Shown: piece by piece, positions 25,939 to 35,099 of the stretch
Layout of the letters: every line of letters begins with the position of its first letter
Position numbering within the stretch: the stretch's first letter is position 1
Source: an uncultured Paracoccaceae bacterium
GTDB taxonomy: Bacteria; Pseudomonadota; Alphaproteobacteria; Rhodobacterales; Rhodobacteraceae
Direction of reading: 5' to 3'
Length of the DNA stretch: 64,000 bases
Assembly: GCA_947500005.1 (NCBI GenBank)
Contig: CANMQJ010000018.1
Span: 62,001 to 126,000, forward strand
Program-made: the position numbers and the translations under genes
The notes under the pieces: model-generated
What the model was told of the DNA's origin: nothing
Database searches by the model: none
What the model saw: the letters and a program-made list of their open reading frames with translations, nothing else

Positions 25939-27050
25939 TGGCCGCACCGCTCGAAGGACTGAAAGTCATCGAACTGGCGCGTATCCTGGCCGGCCCCTGG
26001 GCCGGTCAGACGCTCGCCGATCTGGGCGCCGAGGTCATCAAGGTCGAAAGCCCCGCGGGCGACGACACCCGTGCCTGGGGCCCGCCCTTCGTGACGCGGG
26101 ACGAGGATGTCTCGGCCGCCTATTTCCACTCGACCAATCGCGGCAAGGCCTCGATCACCGTCGATTTCACGACCCCCGAAGGGCAGGCGCGGGTGCGCGA
26201 CCTGGTGGCTGACGCGGATGTGGTGATCGAGAATTTCAAGCTGGGCGGGCTGAAGAAATACGGGCTGGATTACGACAGCCTCGCGCAGCTCAATCCCCGC
26301 CTGATCTATTGCTCGATCACCGGCTTCGGCCAGACCGGCCCCTACGCGCATCGCGCGGGCTACGACTTCATCATCCAGGGCATGTCGGGCCTGATGTCGA
26401 TCACCGGAGAGCCCGACGGACAGCCGCAAAAGGCGGGCGTCGCGATCACCGATGTCTTCACTGGCGTCTATTCCGTCACCGCGATCCTCGCCGCGCTGCA
26501 CCAGCGGCAAACCACCGGGCGCGGCCAGCATATCGACATGTCGCTGCTTGACGTGGCGGTTGCGGTGACCGCGAACCAGGCGATGAACTACCTCACTACC
26601 GGCACCCCGCCGGGGCGGATGGGCAACGCGCATGTCAACCTCGCGCCCTACCAGGTGTTCGACTGCGCCGACGGGCACATCATCATCGCCACCGGCAATG
26701 ACCGCCAATACCAGCGCCTCTGCCGCATCCTCGGGCTCGACGACATGGCCGAGGCGCCGGAATTCGCGCGCAACAAGGACCGGCTGGCCAACCGCCGGGT
26801 GATGATCGCGCGGCTGAACGGGGCCACCGCGCAGCGCGACAAGGCCGACCTGCTGGCCGCCTGCGAGGCCCAGGGCGTGCCCGCCGGGCCGATCAACCGC
26901 ATGGACGAGGTGATGGCCGATCCGCAGGTCGTCGCGCGCGGGATGCAGATCGAGCTGGACGGCGTGCCGGGCGTGCGCGCGCCCTTCACATTCTCGGACG
27001 CCGAGCTGAGCCTGCACCGCCCCGCCCCGAAACTGGGCGAGGACAACTGA
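25938..27050 (+). CDS. CaiB/BaiF family III CoA-transferase
   Basis: A 370-residue cytoplasmic enzyme that moves CoA between carboxylic acids. Family marks include LARILAGPWAGQTLADLGAEVIKVE at residues about 13-37, the catalytic-aspartate region SLLDVAVAV near residue 200, and GFGQTGPYAHRAGYDFIIQG. The substrate cannot be read from sequence. Its start overlaps the DsbA-family stop, which suggests cotranscription without suggesting a common pathway. Confidence 0.88.
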   Translation: MAAPLEGLKVIELARILAGPWAGQTLADLGAEVIKVESPAGDDTRAWGPPFVTRDEDVSAAYFHSTNRGKASITVDFTTPEGQARVRDLVADADVVIENFKLGGLKKYGLDYDSLAQLNPRLIYCSITGFGQTGPYAHRAGYDFIIQGMSGLMSITGEPDGQPQKAGVAITDVFTGVYSVTAILAALHQRQTTGRGQHIDMSLLDVAVAVTANQAMNYLTTGTPPGRMGNAHVNLAPYQVFDCADGHIIIATGNDRQYQRLCRILGLDDMAEAPEFARNKDRLANRRVMIARLNGATAQRDKADLLAACEAQGVPAGPINRMDEVMADPQVVARGMQIELDGVPGVRAPFTFSDAELSLHRPAPKLGEDN

Positions 27051-27086
27051 CGATCATCAGGCCACGCCGGGACACCTCGGTGCCGC

Positions 27087-28082
27087 TCACGGCGCGGGGG
27101 CGGCCCGCGCCAGCATCTCGCGCATCCGGTCGTCCTGCCTGATCTTCAGCCGGACGGGCAGGGTGATCACCTTGGACCTGAAGGCGGGCGGCAACCGCAC
27201 CGCGTCTTTCTCGGTCGTCACCATCTGGGCGCCCAGCAGCTTCGCCTCGCCCTCCAGACGCCCCATCAGCGCAGGCGTCAGCGGCTGGTGGTCGTCCAGC
27301 GCCTCGGCCCGCAGCAGCTGCGCGCCCTGCGCTCGCAGGGTGGCAAAGAACTTCTCGGGCTGGCCGATCCCGGCAAAGGCCAGAACCGGCGTCTGCGCCC
27401 AATCCATGCCGGTCTGCAACGGCTCGACCGACCCGGTCAGATGCGGCAGGCCCAGCCGGTCGCCCCATTGCGCGGCGAAACCCTGCTGCGCAGCCTCCGG
27501 CCCCAGTGACAGGACCATGTCCGCCCGCGCCAGCCCGGCCTCCACCGGTTCGCGCAGCGGCCCGGCCGGGATGCAGCGCCCGTTGCCAAAGCCCTGCGCG
27601 GCATCCACCACGATCACCGACAGGTCCTTCTCCACCGAAGGATTCTGGAACCCGTCATCCAGCACGATCACGCTGGCGCCGCCCGCCTCGGCCGCGCGCA
27701 CGCCCTCGGCGCGGTCCTTCGCGACCCACACCTCGGCAAAGGCCGCCAGCAGCAGCGGCTCGTCGCCCACCTGTGCCGCGCGATGCCGTGCGGGCTCCAC
27801 CCGAACCGGGCCTTCCAGCGTGCCGCCATAACCGCGCGAGACGACATGCGGCTCGTGGCCCGCATCGCGCAGGGCCTCGACCATCCAGATCGCGGTGGGC
27901 GTCTTGCCGGTCCCGCCCGCGCTCAGGTTGCCGATGCAGATCACCGGAATCCCCGCCCGCCAGCCCGGCCCGGCCACCCGGCGCGCCGTGGCGCGTGCAT
28001 AGAGCGCGCCCAGCGGCCCCAGCAGGCGGGCCTGCCAGCCCGGCGCCTCGGGCGGTCGGGTCCAGAACTCAGGTGCGCGCAT
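27087..28082 (-). CDS. lpxK: Tetraacyldisaccharide 4'-kinase LpxK
   Basis: A 331-residue membrane-associated kinase that phosphorylates the 4' position of the lipid A precursor. The P-loop GNLSAGGTGKTPTAIWMVEA is near residues 51-70, and HVVSRGYGG and VIVLDDGFQNPSVEKDL are typical LpxK blocks. It overlaps waaA by 14 bases at its start and is the last gene of the pmbA-lpxK operon. Confidence 0.95.
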   Translation of the reverse strand: MRAPEFWTRPPEAPGWQARLLGPLGALYARATARRVAGPGWRAGIPVICIGNLSAGGTGKTPTAIWMVEALRDAGHEPHVVSRGYGGTLEGPVRVEPARHRAAQVGDEPLLLAAFAEVWVAKDRAEGVRAAEAGGASVIVLDDGFQNPSVEKDLSVIVVDAAQGFGNGRCIPAGPLREPVEAGLARADMVLSLGPEAAQQGFAAQWGDRLGLPHLTGSVEPLQTGMDWAQTPVLAFAGIGQPEKFFATLRAQGAQLLRAEALDDHQPLTPALMGRLEGEAKLLGAQMVTTEKDAVRLPPAFRSKVITLPVRLKIRQDDRMREMLARAAPAP

Positions 28083-29289
28083 TGCCCGCCCTCCGGTCGT
28101 CCAGCCGTTCCTGGATCAGCTCGATCAGGCTGTCCATCGCCTCGGCCCCCTCGGTCACCACCTGCCAGCCCGCCAGCGCCATCGCCGCGGCGCGATCGGG
28201 CGCCAGCAGCTCCACCACCGCCTTGCCCAGGCTTTCGGCATCGCGCACCGACCGCGCGGCCCCGGCCCGCGCCAGCCGGGCATAAAGATCGCGGTGGCTG
28301 CCCGTATCGGGACCGTGCAGCAGGGCCGAGCCCAGCGCGGCGGCGGTCAGCGGGTCCTGCCCGCCGCCGCCCGCCTCCAGCGAACTGCCAAGAAAGGTCA
28401 GCGGCGAAACCCGGTACCACAGGCCCAGATCCTCGCCATATGCCGACAGAACGACCTGCGTGGTATCCTCGATCTCGCCGCCCGCGTCCCAGTCGGTGCA
28501 GCGCAGGTCCATGTGCCGCAGCCGGGCACTGAGCGGTGCCGCCTCGGCCGGATCGGCCACGTGGATCACCAGCACCAGCCTATGCAGCAGCCGCAGCGCC
28601 TGCCGATGCGCGCTCAGGACCGAGATGAACTCCTTGGGCTGTGTCCAGGCTGACAGCCAGACCGGCCGCCCGGCAAAGATGCGCGTGATCTGCGCCAGTT
28701 CGTCCTCGGGCCAGGGCCGCGGGCTCGCCCCCACGCGCAACAGCGGCGCGACCGAGACCTTGGCCCCCGCGATACCCGTCCGCCGGATCGCGCGGCCGGT
28801 CTCCTGGTCGGTCACCCGGATCTGCTCGAACACGTCCAGCGTGGCGCGCGCGAGGTCCGGCAACCAGCGCCGCTTGCGCAGCACCAGGTCACCATTCTGG
28901 ACATCGGTCAGCATCATCGCCATGCCGCGCGCCGCCGCCTGGCTCAGAAGCAGCGGCTGCAACCCCCCGCCCACCCAAAGCGCGGCATCGGGCCGCCAGT
29001 GGTTGAGAAAGCTGCGCACAACCCCCGGCTGGTCCGGCGGCAGCGGCATCAGCCCCTCGCCCCAGACCTCCTTGTCGGTCTCCTCGGGGCAGGTCAGCAG
29101 CAGCTTCAGCCCCGCGCGCTGCGACAGCAGCCGCCTGCACAGGTCGCGCACCGGCGCCAGCCGATCCTGCGCGGCCACGTGTATCCACAGCAACTCGCCC
29201 TCGGGCCGGCCGGTGCCGGCCACATCGCTCAGCGCCCCGCCACGCCATGACAGCGCCCGATAGGCGGCAAGGCTCAGCGAGCGGGCCAA
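28069..29289 (-). CDS. waaA: 3-deoxy-D-manno-octulosonic acid transferase
   Basis: A 406-residue GT30 glycosyltransferase that adds Kdo to lipid A at the inner membrane. Recognised features are WIHVAAQDRLAPVRDLCRRLL, the catalytic-acid-type region in LWVGGGLQPLLLSQAA, and the C-terminal donor-binding segment PLTFLGSSLEAGGGGQDPLTAAALGSALLHGP. It is somewhat shorter at the N terminus than enterobacterial KdtA. No ATG fits, and I chose TTG at 29289 just after the DUF4170 stop because the ORF needs an initiator there. The start is uncertain. It is coupled to DUF4170 and lpxK. Confidence 0.88.
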   Translation of the reverse strand: MARSLSLAAYRALSWRGGALSDVAGTGRPEGELLWIHVAAQDRLAPVRDLCRRLLSQRAGLKLLLTCPEETDKEVWGEGLMPLPPDQPGVVRSFLNHWRPDAALWVGGGLQPLLLSQAAARGMAMMLTDVQNGDLVLRKRRWLPDLARATLDVFEQIRVTDQETGRAIRRTGIAGAKVSVAPLLRVGASPRPWPEDELAQITRIFAGRPVWLSAWTQPKEFISVLSAHRQALRLLHRLVLVIHVADPAEAAPLSARLRHMDLRCTDWDAGGEIEDTTQVVLSAYGEDLGLWYRVSPLTFLGSSLEAGGGGQDPLTAAALGSALLHGPDTGSHRDLYARLARAGAARSVRDAESLGKAVVELLAPDRAAAMALAGWQVVTEGAEAMDSLIELIQERLDDRRAGNART

Positions 29290-29293
29290 GGAC

Positions 29294-29536
29294 TCAACCC
29301 AGTTCTTCGGTCGAGGAGGCCTCGGTCTCCTCGTCGCGCAGGCGATGGATATGGGCGATGAAATAGCGCATGTGAGCGTTGTCCACCGTGCGCTGCGCCT
29401 CGGCCTTCCAGGCGTCGTAGGCCGACTGGTAATCGGGGAACATGCCGACGATGTGGATGTCGTCCACATCCTTGAACACGCTCTTTGTGGGATCGACAAG
29501 CTCGCCGCCAAAGACGAGGTGAAGGCGCTGGGCCAT
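29294..29536 (-). CDS. DUF4170 protein
   Basis: An 80-residue cytoplasmic protein matching DUF4170 (RLHLVFGGELVDPTK, VGMFPDYQSAYDAWKAEAQR, AHMRYFIAHIHRL). The family is short and found beside waaA in alphaproteobacteria. A good AAGGAGA precedes the ATG. Its stop falls just before the waaA start, so translation is probably coupled. The role is unknown, but the fixed context points to lipopolysaccharide synthesis. Confidence 0.85.
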   Translation of the reverse strand: MAQRLHLVFGGELVDPTKSVFKDVDDIHIVGMFPDYQSAYDAWKAEAQRTVDNAHMRYFIAHIHRLRDEETEASSTEELG

Positions 29537-29602
29537 TGGAAATCTCCTTGGTGGAATCCGGGGCCGGGGATCGCGGGCAACCTACGGGTTTCACCCCCGA
29601 GG

Positions 29603-30415
29603 TCAAGAAGGCCGCAGGTCGGCCAGGCCCGGTCCGCCGGGATGCAATGCCGCACCAAGCGCCTGGTGTACCGCGGGGCCGCCCGCCACCACACCGTCCA
29701 GCCGGGCGCGCGCCGTGTTGAAGCGCAGGGGCCCGCCAACGCGATCGGTGCAGGCGCCGCCGGCCTCGGCAATGATCAGCGCGCCGGCGGCGATGTCCCA
29801 TTCCCAGCTCGGGCGCAGGGTCAACATCCCGTCGAACCGTCCCTCGGCCACCAGCGCCAGCCGATAGGCAAGCGAGGGGCGATAGGCGCGGGAAAACCCC
29901 GGAGCCGCGCCGGTCCGCCAATGACGGGCCTCCAGGTTTGGCCGCGCCGCAAGGATCTCGGCCTTCGACAGGTCGGGCACCTCGCTCACCCGGATCGGCT
30001 GGCCGTTCAGCGTCGCGCCCTCGCCCCTCGCGGCGGCATAAAGCAGGTCGCGCTGCGGCAGGTAGATCACCGCCGCCGTCACCTCTCCGCGATGGGCCAC
30101 GGCCAGCGAATGCGCCCATGTCCGCGACCCCTCGGCAAAGCTGCGCGTGCCGTCGATGGGATCGACGATGAACAGCGTCTCGCGGGTCAGGCGGTCCGGA
30201 TCGTCCTCGCTCTCCTCGCTCAGCCAGCCGTAACCTGGGCGCGCACCGGGCAGGCGCGCCTCCAGCATCTCGTTCACCGCCAGGTCCGCCTCGGTCACCG
30301 GCCCGGCACCCTCGGCCTTCTCCCATTTCTGCGCCGTGGTGCCGGTATAGCGGCAGGCGATGCGCCCCGCCTCGCGCGCGGCGTCGATCAGCAGGGGCAG
30401 ATCAGCTGCCGGCAA
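29603..30415 (-). CDS. Inositol monophosphatase-family phosphatase, CysQ-like
   Basis: A 270-residue metal-dependent phosphatase. The acidic metal-binding motifs are SEESEDDP (residues about 66-73), VDPIDGTRSFAEGSRTW (about 84-100) and the C-terminal SWEWDIAAGALIIAEAGG. It could hydrolyse 3'-phosphoadenosine 5'-phosphate (CysQ) or a sugar phosphate; sequence alone does not decide. The start is TTG at 30415 with GAGGGG upstream, 14 bases inside pmbA. It belongs to the pmbA-lpxK operon. Confidence 0.85.
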   Translation of the reverse strand: MPAADLPLLIDAAREAGRIACRYTGTTAQKWEKAEGAGPVTEADLAVNEMLEARLPGARPGYGWLSEESEDDPDRLTRETLFIVDPIDGTRSFAEGSRTWAHSLAVAHRGEVTAAVIYLPQRDLLYAAARGEGATLNGQPIRVSEVPDLSKAEILAARPNLEARHWRTGAAPGFSRAYRPSLAYRLALVAEGRFDGMLTLRPSWEWDIAAGALIIAEAGGACTDRVGGPLRFNTARARLDGVVAGGPAVHQALGAALHPGGPGLADLRPS

Positions 30416-31748
30416 GGGTCATCCCCTCGATCAGGATCGACGGCACCACCCGCGACAGATAGTTCCGCGCATCGTTGGCCGGGATCATCCGCAGCAGCAT
30501 GTCGCGCAGGTTGCCCGCGATGGTGCACTCGTTCACCGGATAGGCGATCTCGCCCTTCTCGATCCAGAAGCCCGAGGCCCCGCGCGAGTAATCGCCCGTG
30601 TTGGGGTTGATGGTGGACCCGATCATCGAGGTCACCAGCAGCCCGGTGCCCATCTCGGCCATCAGTTCCTCGCGGCTTTTCTCGCCCTGCGTCAGCGCCA
30701 GGTTCCAGTTGCTGGGCGAGGGGGGGCCGGACACGCTGCGCGCGGCATTGGCGGTGGATTCCATCCCCATCTTGCGCGCGCTCGACAGATCCAGCGTCCA
30801 GCCCGTCAGCACGCCGTTCTCGACCAGCGCGCGGCGGCGCGTCGGCAGCCCCTCGGCATCGAAGGGGCGCGAACCCGCAATGCGCGGGCGGTGCGGATCC
30901 TCGATCAGCGACAGAGCTTCGGGCAGGACCTGTTCCCCCAGCGCGTCCTTCAACCAGGACGACCCCCGCGCCACTGACGCACCATTCGCCGCCGCAAGCA
31001 GGTGCCCGATCAGCGAGGACGAGATGCGCTCGTCGAACAGCGCCGGATAGGTCCCGGTCTTGGGCCGCCGCGCGCCCTGCATCGCCACCGCGCGCTCTCC
31101 GGCCGTGCGCCCGACATCGGCCGGGTCGCGCAGATCCGCGGCCCATGTGCGGCTGTCGCCGTCATAATCGCGCTCCATCCCGGTGCCTTCGCCCGAGATC
31201 GCCACGCAGGAGACCGACCGCCCCGTGCGCGCGTACCCGCCCGAGAACCCGTTGGTGGCCGCCAGGTGCACCGCGTGCCGGCCATAGCTCGCCGCCGCGT
31301 CCGACACCTGCCGCACGCCCTCGACCGCCAGCGCCGCCGCCTCGGCCTCCAGCGCCGCGTCGCGCAGCGCCTCGGCCTCGGGTTCCGGCCCCGGATCGGC
31401 CAGTTCCAGCGCGCCCAGGTCCCAGTCCCGCGCCAGCTGCGCGGCATCGGCCAGCCCGACATGGGGATCCTCAGGCGCCTCGCGCGCCATGGCGACCGCG
31501 CGTTCGGCCATCGCCCGCAACGTCTCGTCCCGCGCATCCGAGCTCGACACGATGGCCGACCGCCCGCCCATCAGCACCCGCAGGCCCAGATCCGTGCCTT
31601 CCGAGCGTTCCGCGTGTTCCAGCGCGCCGCCTCTTACATCGACCGACAGGGATGTCCCGTCGATAGCGATGGCATCGGCGGCCTCGGCACCCGCACTCCG
31701 GGCGGCATCCAGCAGGGCATGGCAGATCTCTTCGGGCGTACGGGTCAT
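30402..31748 (-). CDS. pmbA: TldD/PmbA family metallopeptidase-like protein
   Basis: A 448-residue protein of the TldD/TldE family, in which TldE (PmbA) is the subunit without the zinc site. The clear blocks are ERSEGTDLGLRVLMGGRSA near residues 46-64, LIGHLLAAANGASVARGSSW in the middle, and a C-terminal region TSMIGSTINPNTGDYSRGASGFWIEKGEI. No HExxxH zinc motif is present, which fits PmbA rather than TldD. It leads an operon with the phosphatase, DUF4170, waaA and lpxK. Confidence 0.9.
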   Translation of the reverse strand: MTRTPEEICHALLDAARSAGAEAADAIAIDGTSLSVDVRGGALEHAERSEGTDLGLRVLMGGRSAIVSSSDARDETLRAMAERAVAMAREAPEDPHVGLADAAQLARDWDLGALELADPGPEPEAEALRDAALEAEAAALAVEGVRQVSDAAASYGRHAVHLAATNGFSGGYARTGRSVSCVAISGEGTGMERDYDGDSRTWAADLRDPADVGRTAGERAVAMQGARRPKTGTYPALFDERISSSLIGHLLAAANGASVARGSSWLKDALGEQVLPEALSLIEDPHRPRIAGSRPFDAEGLPTRRRALVENGVLTGWTLDLSSARKMGMESTANAARSVSGPPSPSNWNLALTQGEKSREELMAEMGTGLLVTSMIGSTINPNTGDYSRGASGFWIEKGEIAYPVNECTIAGNLRDMLLRMIPANDARNYLSRVVPSILIEGMTLAGS

Positions 31749-31875
31749 GCGGCCTCGGTCATCTCGTTGCGTCAGGGTTCAAATGGACGTAGCCGCGCCA
31801 CGGCATCGCTGCAAGAGCGGGAGGCCAAGAAAGCGCCCCCGGCCCGCCCCCGGTCGCCCTGACCGGCCGAAACGG

Positions 31876-31900
31876 AAAAGGGCCGCGACTGGCGCGGCCC
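31876..31900 (-). terminator. Rho-independent terminator after the DUF2125 gene
   Basis: On the minus strand, GGGCCGCG pairs with CGCGGCCC around a 5-base loop and is followed by TTTTCC. The rest of the 176-base gap at 31749-31924 shows nothing more than the pmbA leader. Confidence 0.7.
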
Positions 31901-31924
31901 CCCTCCATCACGAGCGGGCAAGAC

Positions 31925-33460
31925 TCACTTGATGCGCTGGCCGTTGGCCAGGATCTGGCCTTCCTCGGTGAATTCGATGGTCGATTTCAGCGTGTCGGGC
32001 GCATCACCCGGCACCGCCAGCATCCCCATCATCATCCGTGCGCCCATCGCGTCCTCCTCGGACATGAACCCCATGCCGATCAGCTTGTCGAGAAGCGCGT
32101 TGGCTCCCACAAGCGTCAGGTTCGCGGTGCCCGAGGGCGTGGGCATCCCGCCAAAGGCCTGCGTATTGGCATTGTCGAACTCGAAATCTCCCGTCCCGGT
32201 CAGCCGCGCGCCCAGCAGCGAGACCAGAAGCTCGTTGATCTTCAGGCTCTCCAGCTCACCCGGCGCCGCGCCGGTCTCCTCCAGCGTCTCGGCCACCTCC
32301 GGGTCGAACATGTTGACCAGCACCGTGGCCATCCCCGTCAGGTCCAGCACCACGGTCGCGGGATCGCGCGGCAGTTGACCCGCCGGATCGAACATCTGCC
32401 AGATCATGTCCGACATCGTGAATTCGGTCAGGTTCATCGACATCGAGAAGGGCTGCGCCTCCTCGGCCTTCTGCACCGGCACGTCCAGCGCCAAGCCAAG
32501 CTCCTGCATCGCAAGCTCCACCGGGAAGGGCAGGTCCGAGCTCTGCACCGCGATCTGCGTGGCGTTCTGCGACACGTCATAGGCCAGGTGCTGGCCATTC
32601 ATCGCCACCGACAGCGCCCCGCCCTGCGATGTGCTGTTGAGCGCGAAGCTGCTTTCCTGCCCGTCCTCGGTGCTGGTGCCCGCCATCGCGGTCTGACCCG
32701 CGCCAAAGCTGAAATCGCCCGAGAAATCGAACCCGGCCTCGACCATGCTCTGGTAATCGCCGGCGGTCATACCCTGCGGGATCACCCCGCCGCCCTCGAA
32801 GGCGAGATCCGACAGCGTGCCGCGGATATCGACATTGTCGGTTCCCTCGGGATCGTCGAAGGCCAGCACATAGGCCATCTGCGCGGCGGCAAAGCTCTGC
32901 TCGACCCGGCGCTGATCGCCCACCTGCATCCGTGACACGCCCTCCATCCCGGCCAGGTCGAACCCGACCTCGGCCGCGTCGGCGGGCAGGGTTTCGCCAT
33001 CCGCCTCCAGCGAGGTCAGACGGATGCCCAGCATGTCGGCGGAATATTCATAGGTCATGTCCTCGGGCGTGCCCGAGACGACCATGCTCAGACCCTGGTG
33101 TTCATTGGCCAGCTCGGCGCGGAACGTCTCGCCCTCGGCCTCGCCCGACACGACCATCGGAAAGCTCTCTGGAAAGCCCAGGGTCACCGTTCCGTCGCCA
33201 TTCTCGGTCAGCGTCATCTCGGGCCAGGTCAGCGTGAGCGTCCCGTCATCCTCGGGCATGTCCATCGTCATCGCGATGTCGCGGATCGTCGTGGTGTCAC
33301 CCGACTGGCTCTGCTGCCCGGTGACCTCGTATCCCATTCCGGCCATGTAGGCCTGCCAATCCGCCCAGACCTGTTCGGCGGTCAGATCGGCCAGGGCCCC
33401 CTGCGTCGCAATGGCATAGATGAAAGCGGCGCCGCACGTGCGGCGAAAGAAAACTGACAT
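31925..33460 (-). CDS. DUF2125 periplasmic protein
   Basis: A 511-residue exported protein. A signal peptide spans about residues 1-24 (FIYAIATQGALAD), and the body begins LTAEQVWADWQAYMAGMGYEV, typical of rhodobacteral DUF2125 proteins. It is rich in beta-strand patterns and acidic residues and has no membrane segment after the signal. A conserved end reads EGQILANGQRIK. The ATG at 33460 has GAAAGG upstream. A terminator follows, so it is probably monocistronic. The function is unknown. Confidence 0.8.
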   Translation of the reverse strand: MSVFFRRTCGAAFIYAIATQGALADLTAEQVWADWQAYMAGMGYEVTGQQSQSGDTTTIRDIAMTMDMPEDDGTLTLTWPEMTLTENGDGTVTLGFPESFPMVVSGEAEGETFRAELANEHQGLSMVVSGTPEDMTYEYSADMLGIRLTSLEADGETLPADAAEVGFDLAGMEGVSRMQVGDQRRVEQSFAAAQMAYVLAFDDPEGTDNVDIRGTLSDLAFEGGGVIPQGMTAGDYQSMVEAGFDFSGDFSFGAGQTAMAGTSTEDGQESSFALNSTSQGGALSVAMNGQHLAYDVSQNATQIAVQSSDLPFPVELAMQELGLALDVPVQKAEEAQPFSMSMNLTEFTMSDMIWQMFDPAGQLPRDPATVVLDLTGMATVLVNMFDPEVAETLEETGAAPGELESLKINELLVSLLGARLTGTGDFEFDNANTQAFGGMPTPSGTANLTLVGANALLDKLIGMGFMSEEDAMGARMMMGMLAVPGDAPDTLKSTIEFTEEGQILANGQRIK

Positions 33461-33577
33461 GTGAGAACCTTTCTCGTTCAAACCTGCGCGCATGGTCCGC
33501 GAATGGGCGAGAGGCGTCAAGGCGGGGAGGGTGGGCAAGTTCCGCCGCCCCCTTTCCATGCCACGCCCGCCCCGCGC

Positions 33578-34198
33578 TCACCCGCTTTCCGGACGCTTCG
33601 TGGCAAGCCATATCGTTGCGCCGCCGCATGTCGGATCCTCAGCGACATGGCGGATCACCTCGAATCCGTGCCGTTCGAGCAGGCGGCGATACTCCGCGCT
33701 GTCGAGGCTTCCGTGGTACAGCGGTTTGCCGGCAAGGGTCCCGATGACTTCGCCCTGCGCGGGCCCGCTGGTGAACATCAGGGCCGCACCCGGACGGCAG
33801 AGCCGGGCAAAGCGCGCGAACATCGCCCGCTGGTCCGTGGGGCGCAGGTGAAAGAAGCTGTGCCAGGCGATCACGCCGTCGAAGCGCCCCATCGGCGGCA
33901 AGGCGCGCATGTCCGCGACGATCCAATCGAAATCCGGAAAACGCGCCAGCGCCTTGCCGACAAGTGCCTCTGCCCCGTCCACCCCGGTGACCTGGCAGTC
34001 CCTTGCGATCAGGTAGCCCGCGATGGGCGTCCCCGATCCGCAGCCCAGATCCAGAACCTCTCGCCCGCCGGGCGGCATCGTTCCCAGGAAGAGGTCGAGC
34101 CAGGGCTGTTCCATCAGGTCCTGTCCACGCAGCGCGTCCCAGTCGGCGGCGTTGGCGTCATAGAGACTGATCACCATATCGGCGGGGGATCGGGACAA
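33578..34198 (-). CDS. Class I SAM-dependent methyltransferase
   Basis: A 206-residue cytoplasmic methyltransferase. The SAM-binding motif VLDLGCGSGTPIAGYLIA is near residues 48-65, the acidic motif II in VTGVDGAEAL follows, and the DMRALPPMGRFDGVIAWHSFFHL region forms motifs III-IV. The substrate is not indicated by sequence. It stands alone between the DUF2125 gene and the divergent SDR cluster. Confidence 0.85.
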   Translation of the reverse strand: MSRSPADMVISLYDANAADWDALRGQDLMEQPWLDLFLGTMPPGGREVLDLGCGSGTPIAGYLIARDCQVTGVDGAEALVGKALARFPDFDWIVADMRALPPMGRFDGVIAWHSFFHLRPTDQRAMFARFARLCRPGAALMFTSGPAQGEVIGTLAGKPLYHGSLDSAEYRRLLERHGFEVIRHVAEDPTCGGATIWLATKRPESG

Positions 34199-34349
34199 GG
34201 GCGTTCTCCGGTCGGTCCTCGCACTATCGCGAAAACGCGTCGTGTCTCAACGCATTGTTCCACGACGCGGCTCGATCCGGGGCGGCTTGGGCTGGACCCG
34301 CCCCGGCGGGCGCAGTACGACTCGATCCGACATTTGCGGAGGATACAGC

Positions 34350-35099
34350 ATGGACATGCAGGGCAAGACGGTACTCATCACCGGCGCCAGCCGCGGCATC
34401 GGCGCCGAGGCCGCGCGGATCTTTGCCGAGGCGGGCGCGAACCTGGGACTGGTCGCGCGCAGCGAGGGGGCGATATCGGAGCTTGCTGCCGAGATCGGCG
34501 AGCAGGCGCTCGCCATCCCCTGCGACGTCTCGGACTATGCCTCGGTCGAGGCCGCCGTGCAGGCCTGTGTCGATCGCTTCGGGGGGCTCGACGTCCTGAT
34601 CGGCAACGCGGGCGCGATCGAACCCATCGCCCACATGCTGCGCGCCGATCCGGCGGGCTGGGGCAAGGTGATCGACGTCAACCTCAAGGGCGTCTTCCAC
34701 GGCATGCGCGCGGCGCTGCCGGTGATGCGCAAGGCGCGCGGCGGCACGATCCTCACCATCTCCTCGGGCGCCGCCCACAGCCCCATCGAGGCGTGGAGCC
34801 ATTACTGCGCCTCCAAGGCGGGCGCGGCGATGCTGACCGAGTGCCTGCATCTCGAAGAGGGTCATAACGGCATCCGCGCCATGGGCCTCTCGCCGGGCAC
34901 CGTGGCCACCCAGATGCAGCGCGAGATCAAGAAAAGCGGTATCAACCCGGTCAGCCAGCTCGACTGGGAGGCGCATATCCCGCCCGACTGGCCGGCCCGC
35001 GCGCTGCTGTGGATGTGTTCCGAAGAGGCCGACGACTATCTCGGGCAGGAGATTTCCCTGCGCGACGAGGGCGTGCGCCAGAAGGTCGGCCTGACATGA
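34350..35099 (+). CDS. SDR-family oxidoreductase
   Basis: A 249-residue short-chain dehydrogenase. The nucleotide-binding TGASRGIG lies at about residues 12-19, NAG follows in IGNAGAIEP, and the catalytic Ser and Tyr-x3-Lys are in SSGAAHSP and SHYCASKAG (near 142-160). The cofactor is probably NAD(P)H. The ATG has GGAGGA upstream. Its stop overlaps the crotonase gene start (ATGA), and a MaoC-like gene follows, so an acyl-CoA or ketone substrate is plausible. Confidence 0.9.
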   Translation: MDMQGKTVLITGASRGIGAEAARIFAEAGANLGLVARSEGAISELAAEIGEQALAIPCDVSDYASVEAAVQACVDRFGGLDVLIGNAGAIEPIAHMLRADPAGWGKVIDVNLKGVFHGMRAALPVMRKARGGTILTISSGAAHSPIEAWSHYCASKAGAAMLTECLHLEEGHNGIRAMGLSPGTVATQMQREIKKSGINPVSQLDWEAHIPPDWPARALLWMCSEEADDYLGQEISLRDEGVRQKVGLT